Shown here: positions 43,046-51,417 of the stretch, one piece after another | Layout: the number at the start of each line of letters is the position of its first letter | How positions within the stretch are numbered: position 1 is the stretch's first letter | Origin: Actinophytocola sp044466355 | GTDB taxonomy: Bacteria > Actinomycetota > Actinomycetes > Mycobacteriales > Pseudonocardiaceae | Reading direction: 5' to 3' | Assembly (NCBI RefSeq): GCF_044466355.1 | Contig: NZ_JBITMQ010000002.1 | Span: 124,001-188,000 of the forward strand | DNA: 64,000 nt | The notes under the pieces: generated by a model | Seen by the model: only the letters and a program-made list of their open reading frames with translations | What the model was told of the DNA's origin: nothing | Database searches by the model: none | Program-made: the position numbers and the translations under genes

Positions 43046-44536
43046 TCAGAGGTCGTTGCCCGCGTAGGAGAGGTTGAAGCTCTTGTTGGTCAGCGGGAAG
43101 TCGGGGACGATCGTGTCGGCCAGCGCGACGGGCAGAGCAGGCCAGTTGAAGAAGCTGGGGTCGACGATCTTGACGCGGCTGAGGGTGCCGCCGGGACCCA
43201 GTTCGACGCGGTGGACGATGGTGCCGCGCCAGCCCTCGACGATGCCGACACCCGACCGGAAATCACCCGTATCGGATGAGGGCGTCGCCGTGCCGGTGAA
43301 CCGGCCGGTGTCGCCGTCCAGGGACTCGACCAGGCTGGTGATCAGGTTGATGGAGTGGGTGGCTTCCCCGGCGCGGACGAGGAAGCGGGACAGCACGTCG
43401 CCGTCGGTCGTCGCGTGTTCGGCGCGGGCGACGACGTCGGGCAGTGACGGGTGGTCGTGGCGGGCATCGGTGGTCAGTCCGCTGGCGCGCGCCACGTAGC
43501 CGAGTGTGCCCAGGTCGGTGGCCTGTCGGCGGGTGAGGACGGCGGTGCCGGCGAACCGGTCGGCGACGATGGTGTTACCGAGTGCGATGGCGACGATCTC
43601 GGCGATGTCGTCGCCGATGGCCGCGAGCCGACCGGGGTCGGGCAGTGCGTGTACGGCCGTGCGGCCGGGGCGGAGGGCCCCGCGCATGAGGCGGTGTCCG
43701 GTGACGGAGTCGTTGACACGCAACAACTGCTCGCGGACGTGCTGCGCGTGGTTGTTGAGGATGCCGTAACCCACGTCGTTGCACAGGGCACCGATGTCGG
43801 TGACGTGGTTGTAGAGCCGTTCCAGTTCCAGTAGCACCCCGCGCAGGCGCTGGACGTTCGCTGGGATCGTGAGCCGCAGGGCGTCCTCGACCGCCTGGCA
43901 GAAGGCGAGTGTGTGCCCGACCGAGGTGTCGCCGCTGACGCGCTCGGCCACTTCGACCGCGTCGTCCGGGCGCCGGCCCTGGAACAACTTCTCCACTCCC
44001 CTATGGACGAACCACAGGCGGGCCTTGAGGTTGAGGATGGTCTCCCCCACCACGGAGAACCGGAAGTGGCCGGGACCGATCATGCCGGCGTGCACCGGGC
44101 CGACCGGGATCTCGTACACGCCGTCGCCCTCGACCGTCCTGAACGGATAGGGACCGTCGACGTCGCCGAACTCCGGCGGTTCACCCGCGTCGGCGAGCAT
44201 CGGGTGCCAGCCCTTCGGCCAGTGGAAGTGGCGGACCAGCCTGGCCGGCTGGGGGTGGCCGGTGGGCACGACGCCGAACAGGTCGTGCATCTCCCGCTCG
44301 AACCGGCCCGCCGGGAACGACAGCCCGGCCAGGCTGGGCACCCGAGGCGCCGACCGGTCGAGCGGCACGTGGAGCTCGACACGCCGATCGGGGTCGGCCG
44401 CCGTGAACAGGTACACGGCACGCAGCCGGTCGTCCACATCGTGGTGCCCGGCCACCAGCGCGACCCGGTATCCGTTGTCCAGCAGGGATTCGGCCTGTTC
44501 CGGCAGTTCCGCCGGGGTCACGGTGCGGGTGGTCAT
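43046..44536 (-). CDS. hycE: HycE/HyfG-like large subunit (NuoC-NuoD fusion) lacking NiFe ligands
   Basis: A 496-aa fusion of a NuoC-like domain (about 1-115, including GLSFPAGRFEREMHDLFGVVPTGHP) and a NuoD/hydrogenase-large-subunit domain. The N-terminal metal motif that reads ERVCGIC in formate-hydrogenlyase HycE is ERVSGDT here (SGDT at 201-204). The C-terminal DPCxxC is DPSFFNW (from 459), so the NiFe site cannot form. It should therefore be a complex-I-like quinone-facing or structural subunit, not a hydrogenase. It is the last gene of the operon; the ATG overlaps the hycQ stop. Confidence 0.9.
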   Translation of the reverse strand: MTTRTVTPAELPEQAESLLDNGYRVALVAGHHDVDDRLRAVYLFTAADPDRRVELHVPLDRSAPRVPSLAGLSFPAGRFEREMHDLFGVVPTGHPQPARLVRHFHWPKGWHPMLADAGEPPEFGDVDGPYPFRTVEGDGVYEIPVGPVHAGMIGPGHFRFSVVGETILNLKARLWFVHRGVEKLFQGRRPDDAVEVAERVSGDTSVGHTLAFCQAVEDALRLTIPANVQRLRGVLLELERLYNHVTDIGALCNDVGYGILNNHAQHVREQLLRVNDSVTGHRLMRGALRPGRTAVHALPDPGRLAAIGDDIAEIVAIALGNTIVADRFAGTAVLTRRQATDLGTLGYVARASGLTTDARHDHPSLPDVVARAEHATTDGDVLSRFLVRAGEATHSINLITSLVESLDGDTGRFTGTATPSSDTGDFRSGVGIVEGWRGTIVHRVELGPGGTLSRVKIVDPSFFNWPALPVALADTIVPDFPLTNKSFNLSYAGNDL

Positions 44537-46011
44537 GGCGTCCCCGTCAGGATGTCGGTGGCGGCGTGCAGCAGGGTGGACAGCGGTTCCGCGGTGACGC
44601 CCAGCGCGGCGCACGCCAGCAGGCCACCCACGAGCGCGACGGCGACCGACCTGGGCAGCCGAGCGGGCGCCGTCGCCGCGCCCGGACCGTCCGACGGGGT
44701 GCCGAGCAGCATGCGGCTCGTGTGCACGACCAGCGCCGCCGCGATCACCAGCACGAGGGCGAGCGCGGCGGCCGTCAGCCAGCCGAGTCCTGCGGTGAAC
44801 CCGGCGCGTGCGATGCCCAGTTCGCTGGCGAACAGGCTGAACGGGGGCAGGCCGATCAGCGCGAGCACCCCCGTGCCCACGCAGCCCGCGAGCACGGGGT
44901 GGCGGGCTGCCAGGCCACGCACGCCGCCGATCCGGCTCGTGCGGGTGACCTGCAGGACCCGTCCCGCGCCGAGGAACAACACCGCCTTGGCCAGTCCGTG
45001 GCCGACGATGTGCAGCAGCACCGCGGCGATGGCGAGCGGGGTGCCGATGGCCGCGCCGAGGGCGACCAGACCGAGGTGTTCGATGCTGGAGTAGGCCAGC
45101 ATCCGCTTGTAGTCCCGCTGGGCGAGCAGCAGCGACGCGGCGAGCAGCAGCGACGCGAGCGCCATCACGGCGAGCAACGTGCGGGTGAACCCGGTGCCGA
45201 GCGCGACGTCGGCGATGACCTTGACCCGCAGGATCGCGTAGAACGCCACCGAGAGCAGCACACCGGACATCAGTGCGGACACCGGTGCGGGGGCCTGGGA
45301 GTGCGCGTCGGGGAGCCACGCGTGCAGTGGCGCGAGCCCCGCCTTGGTGCCGAACCCGATGATCAGCAGCGCCACCGCGATCCGGGTGACGCCCGGGTCG
45401 AGACCGGCCGCGTGGGTGGTGAGCGCGGACAGGTCCAGCCCAGCACCACCGGGGGCGTGGGAGGCGGCGAAGTTGAGCAGGATGGTCCCCAGCAACGCGA
45501 GCGCGATGCCCGCCGAGCAGATCACCACGTACTTCCACGCCGCCTCGACGGACTCCCGGGTTCGGCGCTGACCGACGAGGAACGCGGTGACGATCGTGGT
45601 GGCCTCGATCGCCACCCACAGCACACCGAGGTTGGCGGCCAGCACGGCGAGTGCCATCGCGGCGAGGAACAGCTGGACGAGCACACCGTGCCGTTGCGCG
45701 GTCCGTTCGGTCGCCCGGCCCGCCTCGATCTCGGCCCGCAGGTACGCGGGCGTCGCCAGCGTCGCGAGCAACGCCACGGCACCGATCACGACGAGCATGA
45801 ACGCCGACAGCGCGTCCATTCGCACGAGCCCGGCCATACCGGTGTGCGCGCCGTCGTCGACCACCACGACCGCCGCGCCGACCGCGGCCGCCAGCACCAG
45901 CCCCGCGCTCACCGCGCCCAGCCAGGCCGTCGCGGCGCGCCGGCCGAGCACCGCGAAGCCGAGCGCGCCGAGCACCGGCACGACCATCGGGGCGAGCATG
46001 AACACGGTCAT
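44533..46011 (-). CDS. hycQ: HyfF/NuoN-like proton-pumping membrane subunit
   Basis: A 492-aa antiporter-like subunit with about 13-14 helices. Family marks: FGTKAGLAPLHAWLPDAHSQAPAPVSALMSG and LLAQRDYKRMLAYSSIEHLGLVALG, both holding Lys/His residues of the ion path, and LLHIVGHGLAKAVLFLGAG. It belongs to the operon in the position of mycobacterial HycQ. The real ATG is at 46011 (TGATG with hycP); longer in-frame extensions read through hycP in another frame. Confidence 0.9.
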   Translation of the reverse strand: MTVFMLAPMVVPVLGALGFAVLGRRAATAWLGAVSAGLVLAAAVGAAVVVVDDGAHTGMAGLVRMDALSAFMLVVIGAVALLATLATPAYLRAEIEAGRATERTAQRHGVLVQLFLAAMALAVLAANLGVLWVAIEATTIVTAFLVGQRRTRESVEAAWKYVVICSAGIALALLGTILLNFAASHAPGGAGLDLSALTTHAAGLDPGVTRIAVALLIIGFGTKAGLAPLHAWLPDAHSQAPAPVSALMSGVLLSVAFYAILRVKVIADVALGTGFTRTLLAVMALASLLLAASLLLAQRDYKRMLAYSSIEHLGLVALGAAIGTPLAIAAVLLHIVGHGLAKAVLFLGAGRVLQVTRTSRIGGVRGLAARHPVLAGCVGTGVLALIGLPPFSLFASELGIARAGFTAGLGWLTAAALALVLVIAAALVVHTSRMLLGTPSDGPGAATAPARLPRSVAVALVGGLLACAALGVTAEPLSTLLHAATDILTGTP

Positions 46012-46679
46012 CAGTCGTGCAACTCCCGGAGCTCGTCGAGATCGGTGTCGCCGAAGGTCTCCCGCATCCGGGTGGTGAGCACCTGCAGGACCAGCACCGC
46101 CAGCAGCACGTCCAGCGACACCCCCAGCTCGACGACCAGCCCGACCCCGGCCGTGGTGAGGAACCCGACCGCGGTGATCCCGTTGTCCAGCAACAGGAAA
46201 CCGACCAGCTGGGACAGCGCGTGGCGCCGGGTGACCAGCACGAAGAACCCGATCAGCGCCACCGTCACCCCCACGGGGATCGCGTGGCCGGACGGTGACG
46301 GCGCCAGCGCCAGCAACGGCTCGCACACCGCGTACGCCAGCAACGTCAACGCCGCCGCGACCAGCAGCGACGTGGCGACGTTCACCACCGGGCGGACCTC
46401 CCGCCGTGCCGGTCCCGCACTGGCCAGCGCCCGCCGCACCAGGTACGGCAGCACGCAGGCCCGCAGCACGAGGACGCCGGCGGCGACCGCCCACAACTCC
46501 CCGGAGCCCTCGTGTGCGGCGAGCACCGCGACCAGCGCCGCCAACGCGAGGCCCTGCACGGCGAACACCCGGATGAGCACGGAAAGCTCACGCCGCCACA
46601 GCACCAGCACCGACGTCAGCAGCAACCCGCCGCACGCCAGGTACAGCAGCTGCACGTACAACGACTGGCTCACGGTCAC
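46011..46679 (-). CDS. hycP: HyfE/HycP-like membrane subunit
   Basis: A 222-aa integral membrane protein with about seven helices, resembling HyfE, with a NuoK-like segment (ALSQLVGFLLLDNGITAVGFLTTAGVGLVVELGVSLDVLLAVLVL). The GTG at 46679 is preceded by GAGG within the hycD stop region. Its small size and position between hycD and hycQ match the Rv0085-type gene order. It is part of the membrane arm of the complex. Confidence 0.85.
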   Translation of the reverse strand: MTVSQSLYVQLLYLACGGLLLTSVLVLWRRELSVLIRVFAVQGLALAALVAVLAAHEGSGELWAVAAGVLVLRACVLPYLVRRALASAGPARREVRPVVNVATSLLVAAALTLLAYAVCEPLLALAPSPSGHAIPVGVTVALIGFFVLVTRRHALSQLVGFLLLDNGITAVGFLTTAGVGLVVELGVSLDVLLAVLVLQVLTTRMRETFGDTDLDELRELHD

Positions 46680-46680
46680 C

Positions 46681-47628
46681 TCACGTCAGGAAGAACGCGG
46701 CCGTGACGGCCAGCAGCGACAGCAGGAACGACCCGGCCAGCAGCTCCGGCACCCGGAACAAACGCAGCTTCGCCACGAACACCTCGCCCGCGGCCAGCGC
46801 CGTCCCCAGCACCCCGACCTTGACCACCAGCGCCAGCACACCCACCAGCAGTGCGAGCGGCGCCGCCGTGGTGGCGACGCCCCACGGCAGGAACAGGTTC
46901 GCGAGCAGGCACAGGAACACGGACAGCCGCATCGCCGAGGCCAGCTCGACCAGCGCGAGGTCCGGTCCGGCGTACTCGAGCACCATGGCCTCGTGCACCA
47001 TCGTCAGCTCGAGGTGCGTCGAGGGGTTGTCCACCGGCAGCCGACCGGTCTCCGCGATGATCACGATGACCAGCGCGACGGCGGCGAGCAGGCTCGCCGG
47101 GGAGATCACCCGGGCCGGGTCGTGGAGCGTCGCCGAGACGACAGCCCCGAGGTTGGTGGAGCCGACCCGCGCGGACAGCGCGAAGATCGCCACCAACAGC
47201 GTCGGTTCCACGAGGGCCAGGATGGTCATCTCACGGCTGGCGCCCATCCCGCCGAACGCGGTCCCGGTGTCGATCCCGGCCAGCGCCAGCGCCACCGCGC
47301 CCAACGCCAGCAACGCCACCACCGCGAACAGGTCCGCCACCGGCCCGATCGCCGGTTCCACGGTCACGAACGGCCCGACCACCGCGACCACGACGGTCGT
47401 GGCGACCAACACCAGCGGCGCGACGCGGTACACCTCACTGGTCCCGCGCGGCGACACCCGCTCCTTGCGGAACAACTTGCGCAGGTCCCGCCACGGCTGC
47501 CACACACCCGCACCTGCCCGGCCCTCGAGCCTCGCCCGGACCTGCCGCATCACCCCGACCAGCAACGGCGACCCGGCCACGATCAGCACCGGCTGCACGA
47601 TCCCACCAGCGATCCCCAGTCCGCTCAC
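46681..47628 (-). CDS. hycD: HycD/NuoH-like membrane subunit
   Basis: A 315-aa NuoH homologue that anchors the peripheral arm to the membrane pump. Signature segments: RARLEGRAGAGVWQPWRDLRKLFRKE (cytoplasmic loop) and ETGRLPVDNPSTHLELTMVHEAMVLEYAG, the conserved acidic loop near the quinone site. About eight helices. The GTG start overlaps the stop of the HyfB-like gene. Confidence 0.92.
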   Translation of the reverse strand: MSGLGIAGGIVQPVLIVAGSPLLVGVMRQVRARLEGRAGAGVWQPWRDLRKLFRKERVSPRGTSEVYRVAPLVLVATTVVVAVVGPFVTVEPAIGPVADLFAVVALLALGAVALALAGIDTGTAFGGMGASREMTILALVEPTLLVAIFALSARVGSTNLGAVVSATLHDPARVISPASLLAAVALVIVIIAETGRLPVDNPSTHLELTMVHEAMVLEYAGPDLALVELASAMRLSVFLCLLANLFLPWGVATTAAPLALLVGVLALVVKVGVLGTALAAGEVFVAKLRLFRVPELLAGSFLLSLLAVTAAFFLT

Positions 47629-49631
47629 CACGTCACCGCCAGCAGGAGCAACACACCACACACCGTGTAGAAGCCGTACCCGAGGTAGCGGTGCACGCTC
47701 CCGGTCGCGAGCCTCCTGCCCGCCCTTCCCCACGCCGTCACCGCCGTGAGCACCGGCTCGTACAGCCTGCGTTCGATCCGGTCGGGCACCTTCTGCCGGT
47801 ACCGCACTGCCCGCACCAGGTACCGGGACTCCTCGTGGTGGCTGACGTCCACATCGGTCTCCGGTCGCAGCACGTCGTCGAACACTCGCTGCAGGGGCTC
47901 GGCGAACGACGTCGCGGTGTACTCCATGCGTGCCGACAGCGGGCCACCGCCGCAGTCCCACAACCGGGCCGCACGCCTCGCGCGCCGTGTCGCGGCCGCC
48001 CGCACACCGCCGACGACCACGACACCACCGGCGACGAGCGCGACCGTGAGCAGCAACGGCGACAACGAACCCACGATGCCGGTCAGCCGCATGGTCACCA
48101 GCCCGGACACCGCGACGTCCCCGGTGCCGAGAGCGGGACCGAGCGCCGCGCCGACGCCGGGCAGCACGACCGTCGGCAACACCGCCAGCACCACGCACGC
48201 GAGCCCGGCCAGGCCCATCCCGGCGAGCATGCTGGCGGGGCTCTCGTGCGCCCGCGCCGCGGCCGGACTCCGTGGCCTGGCGAGGAAACCGACCCCGAAC
48301 GCCTTCACGAACGTCGCGACCGCGAGGCCCGCGGTGAGCGCGACGGCCGCCACCGCGACCGGCATCGCGACCGTCGCCACCGTGCCCCCGCCGGACGGTC
48401 CGTGGACCAGCGCCTGCAGCAGCAACCACTCCGACACGAACGCCGTGCCCGGCGGCAACGCCGACGCGGCCAGCGCGCCCAAGCCGAACGCGGCCGTGGT
48501 CACCGGCATCCCCGGCCGCAGCCCGCCCAACGCGTCGAGGTCACGAGTACCGGTCGCGTGCAGCACCGATCCGGCGGCCAGGAACAACAACGTCTTGAAG
48601 GCGGCGTGGTTGACCACGTGCAGCAGCGCCGCCGCCAGCGCCAACCCGGACAGCACCCGGTCACCGGAGGTGGCGAACAGCCCGGCGGCACCAACGCCCA
48701 CCAGCACCAGCCCCATGTTCTCCGTAGTGGACTGGCCCAGCAGCCGTTTGAGGTCGGAACTGGTGACCGCCTGCAGGATCCCGTGCACCGCCGAGACCGC
48801 GCCAAGGGCCAGCACGAGCAGCCACCACCAGCGCGGTCCGCCGCCGAGCAGGTCGAACCCGACACGCACCAGCCCGTACACGCCGAGGTTGACCATCGCC
48901 GCCGACATCAGCGCGGACACGTGACTCGGCGCCTCCGGGTGGGCCCTCGGCAACCACGCGTGCAGCGGCAGGATCCCCGCCTTCGACGCGAACCCGGCCA
49001 GCGTCAACACGAACACCAGGTCACGCGGCGGATCCGCAGCACGCAGCGCCTCGAACGAGTCACCACCGGCGTGCGCGACGAACACCATCAGTCCGATGAG
49101 GATCGTCACGAAGCCGAGGTGGGTCATCACCGCGTACCAGCGTCCCGCCCGCGCCACCTCGGCCCCGCGCCGGTGCTGGGCCACCACGAGCAGCAGTGAG
49201 GTGAGCGCCATCAGCTCCCAGCACACGAGGAACGTGGCGACGCTCCCGGCCGCGGGCACCAGCAGCATGGTCACCACGAACAGCGGGAACACCGACTGCA
49301 CGGGACGTGCGGCGAGGCCGTGGGACCTGGCGTAGGAGATGCCGTAGACACCGGCGGCGACCGCGACGGCACCGGTGACCGCGACGAACAGCCCGCCGAG
49401 GGCGTCGAGCGTGAAGGTCGTCCCGGACAGCGGCAGCAACCACGGCAACGCCACCGAGAACGACCCGCCCGACACGGCCACGACCCCGGCCACCGCCCCC
49501 GCCGCGCCGCTCACCGCGGTCCCCGCGCCCACCACCGCCGACCGTGCCCTGGCAGGGGCCACCAGGCCGGCCAGCGCGGTCGCCACCCCCACGGCCACGG
49601 CGACACCGAGGCCCGTCGCCGCGACGTTCAT
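47625..49631 (-). CDS. hyfB: HyfB/NuoL-like proton-pumping subunit
   Basis: A 668-aa antiporter-like subunit with about 14-16 helices. It contains FASKAGILPLHAWLPRAHPEAPSHVSALMSAAMVNLGVYGLVR, SSDLKRLLGQSTTENMGLVL and LLHVVNHAAFKTLLFLAAG, the Lys/Glu/His proton-path elements. The C-terminal hydrophilic stretch LWDCGGG...RMEYTATSFAEPLQRVF is characteristic of HyfB/HycC. The ATG at 49631 overlaps the NuoB-like stop. It occupies the place of Rv0083 in the mycobacterial locus. Confidence 0.92.
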   Translation of the reverse strand: MNVAATGLGVAVAVGVATALAGLVAPARARSAVVGAGTAVSGAAGAVAGVVAVSGGSFSVALPWLLPLSGTTFTLDALGGLFVAVTGAVAVAAGVYGISYARSHGLAARPVQSVFPLFVVTMLLVPAAGSVATFLVCWELMALTSLLLVVAQHRRGAEVARAGRWYAVMTHLGFVTILIGLMVFVAHAGGDSFEALRAADPPRDLVFVLTLAGFASKAGILPLHAWLPRAHPEAPSHVSALMSAAMVNLGVYGLVRVGFDLLGGGPRWWWLLVLALGAVSAVHGILQAVTSSDLKRLLGQSTTENMGLVLVGVGAAGLFATSGDRVLSGLALAAALLHVVNHAAFKTLLFLAAGSVLHATGTRDLDALGGLRPGMPVTTAAFGLGALAASALPPGTAFVSEWLLLQALVHGPSGGGTVATVAMPVAVAAVALTAGLAVATFVKAFGVGFLARPRSPAAARAHESPASMLAGMGLAGLACVVLAVLPTVVLPGVGAALGPALGTGDVAVSGLVTMRLTGIVGSLSPLLLTVALVAGGVVVVGGVRAAATRRARRAARLWDCGGGPLSARMEYTATSFAEPLQRVFDDVLRPETDVDVSHHEESRYLVRAVRYRQKVPDRIERRLYEPVLTAVTAWGRAGRRLATGSVHRYLGYGFYTVCGVLLLLAVTW

Positions 49632-50116
49632 CGGCCGGTCAGCTTCCGCAGGCCCTCGACGACCGCCTCCGGTCGCGGCGGGCATCCGGCGATCTCGACG
49701 TCGACCGGCACGATGTCCCGCACCGCGCCGACCACCCCGTACGCGCCCGCGAAGACACCGCAGTTCCGCGCGCAGTCCCCCACCGCCACCACCAGCTTCG
49801 GGCCCGGCACCGCGTCGTAGGTCCGGCGCAACGGCTCCGCCATGTTCCGGGTCACCGGGCCGGTCACCACCAGCGCGTCCGCGTGGCGTGGCGAGGCGAC
49901 CTGCCGCACGCCGTAGCGTTCGGCGTCGTACACCGGCCCGAACGCGGAACCGATCTCCACCTCGCAGCCGTTGCACGACCCCGCGTCCACGTGCCGCACC
50001 TGAACCGAACCACCCAGTTCGGTGACCGGACCGCCGTCCGGCCGCGGCGGCGCGGGCTCGGCCACCCGCCCAACGCCACGGATCCTGCGCCACAAACTCA
50101 GCACACCCTGCTCCAC
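49628..50116 (-). CDS. NuoB/HyfI-like [4Fe-4S] subunit
   Basis: A 162-aa small subunit with cysteines for the N2-type cluster: GSCNGCEVEIGSAFGP (CxxC), GDCARNCGVF and AGCPPRPEAV. Unlike HycE it keeps its cofactor ligands, so the complex probably still transfers electrons. I chose the GTG at 50116 (VEQGVLSLWRRI); a TTG at 50170 would extend it. No good ribosome site is seen. The 84-nt gap to the arsR stop holds a TCCCGCCG/CGGCGGGA hairpin (50155-50187). Confidence 0.85.
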   Translation of the reverse strand: MEQGVLSLWRRIRGVGRVAEPAPPRPDGGPVTELGGSVQVRHVDAGSCNGCEVEIGSAFGPVYDAERYGVRQVASPRHADALVVTGPVTRNMAEPLRRTYDAVPGPKLVVAVGDCARNCGVFAGAYGVVGAVRDIVPVDVEIAGCPPRPEAVVEGLRKLTGR

Positions 50117-50200
50117 AACTCTGTTCGTCCGGCCTGGAGAACGAGGAGCGGCCCTCCCGCCGGGCGACAAGCCAGGAATCGGCGGGACGACCGCGGCCGG

Positions 50201-50569
50201 CTACCCGCCCGAGGCCGCCCGCCTGGTGCGCGCCGCGCCGGAGTCCGGCGTGCGCAGGTCCGCCAGCAGCTCGACCTGCCCGGACAGCACCTCGGTCAGG
50301 ATCCGCCGCGCCACCGCCAGCAGCTCCGCCACGACCGGGCTGGTCAGCGAGTAGAAGACGGTCGAGCCCTCCTTGCGCGTGGTCACCAGCCCCGCGCGAC
50401 GCAACACCGCCAGGTGCTGCGAGAGATTGGCCGCCTCGATCCCCACCTCCGGCAACATCTCGGAGACCGCGTGCTCGCGCTGGCTCAGCAGCTCCAGCAC
50501 CCGGATCCGGGCGGGATGCCCCAACGTCTTGAAGAACTCCGCCTTCAGTTGGTAAAGAGGCAGGCTCAT
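50201..50569 (-). CDS. ArsR-family repressor (Rv0081-like)
   Basis: A 122-aa winged-helix regulator: FKTLGHPARIRVLELLSQREHAVSEMLPEVGIEAANLSQHLAVLRRAGLVTTRKEGSTVFYSL. The alpha-3 metal motif ELCVCD is replaced by REHAVSEM, so it is not a classical metal sensor. The ATG at 50569 is preceded by GAGAGGGG, better than the longer frame from 50629, which would run into the operator palindrome. It heads the hyc-like operon and is divergent from the CBS-BON gene, with a perfect palindrome between them. Confidence 0.9.
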   Translation of the reverse strand: MSLPLYQLKAEFFKTLGHPARIRVLELLSQREHAVSEMLPEVGIEAANLSQHLAVLRRAGLVTTRKEGSTVFYSLTSPVVAELLAVARRILTEVLSGQVELLADLRTPDSGAARTRRAASGG

Positions 50570-50610
50570 CGGCACCCCTCTCCCGCGCAGACCATGGACC
50601 CACTGTTCAG

Positions 50611-50632
50611 CACTTGCTAATCTTAGCAAGTG
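50611..50632. promoter_or_regulatory. perfect 10+10 palindromic operator for the ArsR protein
   Basis: CACTTGCTAA (50611-50620), TC, TTAGCAAGTG (50623-50632): a perfect inverted repeat with a 2-nt centre, of the type bound by ArsR/SmtB dimers. It lies between the divergent arsR/hyc operon and the CBS-BON gene and could control both. Confidence 0.85.
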
Positions 50633-50670
50633 CGAAAGGGCATGCGTCGGGTGTCCGTAGGGAGTGTCTG

Positions 50671-51330
50671 ATGCGCGAGCCGACGGTGGCGGATCTGATG
50701 ACCCGGCAGGTGGTCACCGTCGTGCCCGACACCCCGTTCCGGGAGCTCGTCGGCACCATGCTCGCCCACGACCTCCACGCGCTCCCCGTCATCGACCTCA
50801 CCGGCCATCCGATCGGGGTGGTGACCGACGTCGACACCCTGACCAAACTCGAGTACCACGGCGGCACCGACTACCTGCCGCTGCTGGCAGGCGCGGGCTG
50901 CCGAGCCCGCTGGCGCAAGGCACCCGGGATCAACGCGACCCACCTCATGTCCACACCCGCCCCGACCGTCGCCGAGGACACCCCGGTCGCCGCCGCCCTG
51001 CACGCGCTCGCCGACGTCGGTGACGTGTACGTCGTGGACACACACGGAATCCTCATCGGCACCGTCACCCGGTGCCATGTGCTACCGCTGCTCCTCCGCA
51101 GCGACCTCGACGTCCAGGCCGACCTCGAACGCGACATCCGCGTCCCCGCCTACGAGGTCGGCAAGGTCACCATCCAGGTCACCGGCGGTGTCGTCACCCT
51201 GACCGGAAAGCTCCGCCTGCGCAGCACCGCCGACAGCGTGTGCTGGACCGCCCAGCGCACCCCCGGCGTCGTCACCGTCCACAACAACCTCCGGCACGAC
51301 ATCGACGACTCCCTCATCACCGGCCTGTGA
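50671..51330 (+). CDS. CBS-pair plus BON domain protein
   Basis: A 219-aa cytoplasmic protein. Two CBS domains (about 1-60, VADLMTRQVVTVVPDTPFREL...ALPVIDLTGHPIGVVTDVD, and about 85-150, THLMSTPAPTVAEDTPVAAALHAL...YVVDTHGILIGTVTR) are followed by a BON domain (about 165-219, VTIQVTGGVVTLTGKLRLRS). CBS pairs sense adenine nucleotides; similar proteins are induced with hypoxia regulons in mycobacteria. The ATG at 50671 has AGGGAG upstream. It shares the ArsR operator with the hyc-like operon, which suggests joint regulation. Confidence 0.9.
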   Translation: MREPTVADLMTRQVVTVVPDTPFRELVGTMLAHDLHALPVIDLTGHPIGVVTDVDTLTKLEYHGGTDYLPLLAGAGCRARWRKAPGINATHLMSTPAPTVAEDTPVAAALHALADVGDVYVVDTHGILIGTVTRCHVLPLLLRSDLDVQADLERDIRVPAYEVGKVTIQVTGGVVTLTGKLRLRSTADSVCWTAQRTPGVVTVHNNLRHDIDDSLITGL

Positions 51331-51417
51331 GCCGCCGGTTCCGGGTCGGCGTTTTCGAACAACTTCGATCAAAGTCGTCGCCGAACCACGGTATCTCCGG
51401 CATCACACGGCTTTAGC

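Noticed and set aside
43046..44536. Calling the hyc-like operon a functional formate hydrogenlyase
   Set aside because: The NiFe ligand cysteines of the large subunit are absent and no formate dehydrogenase or maturation genes are present.
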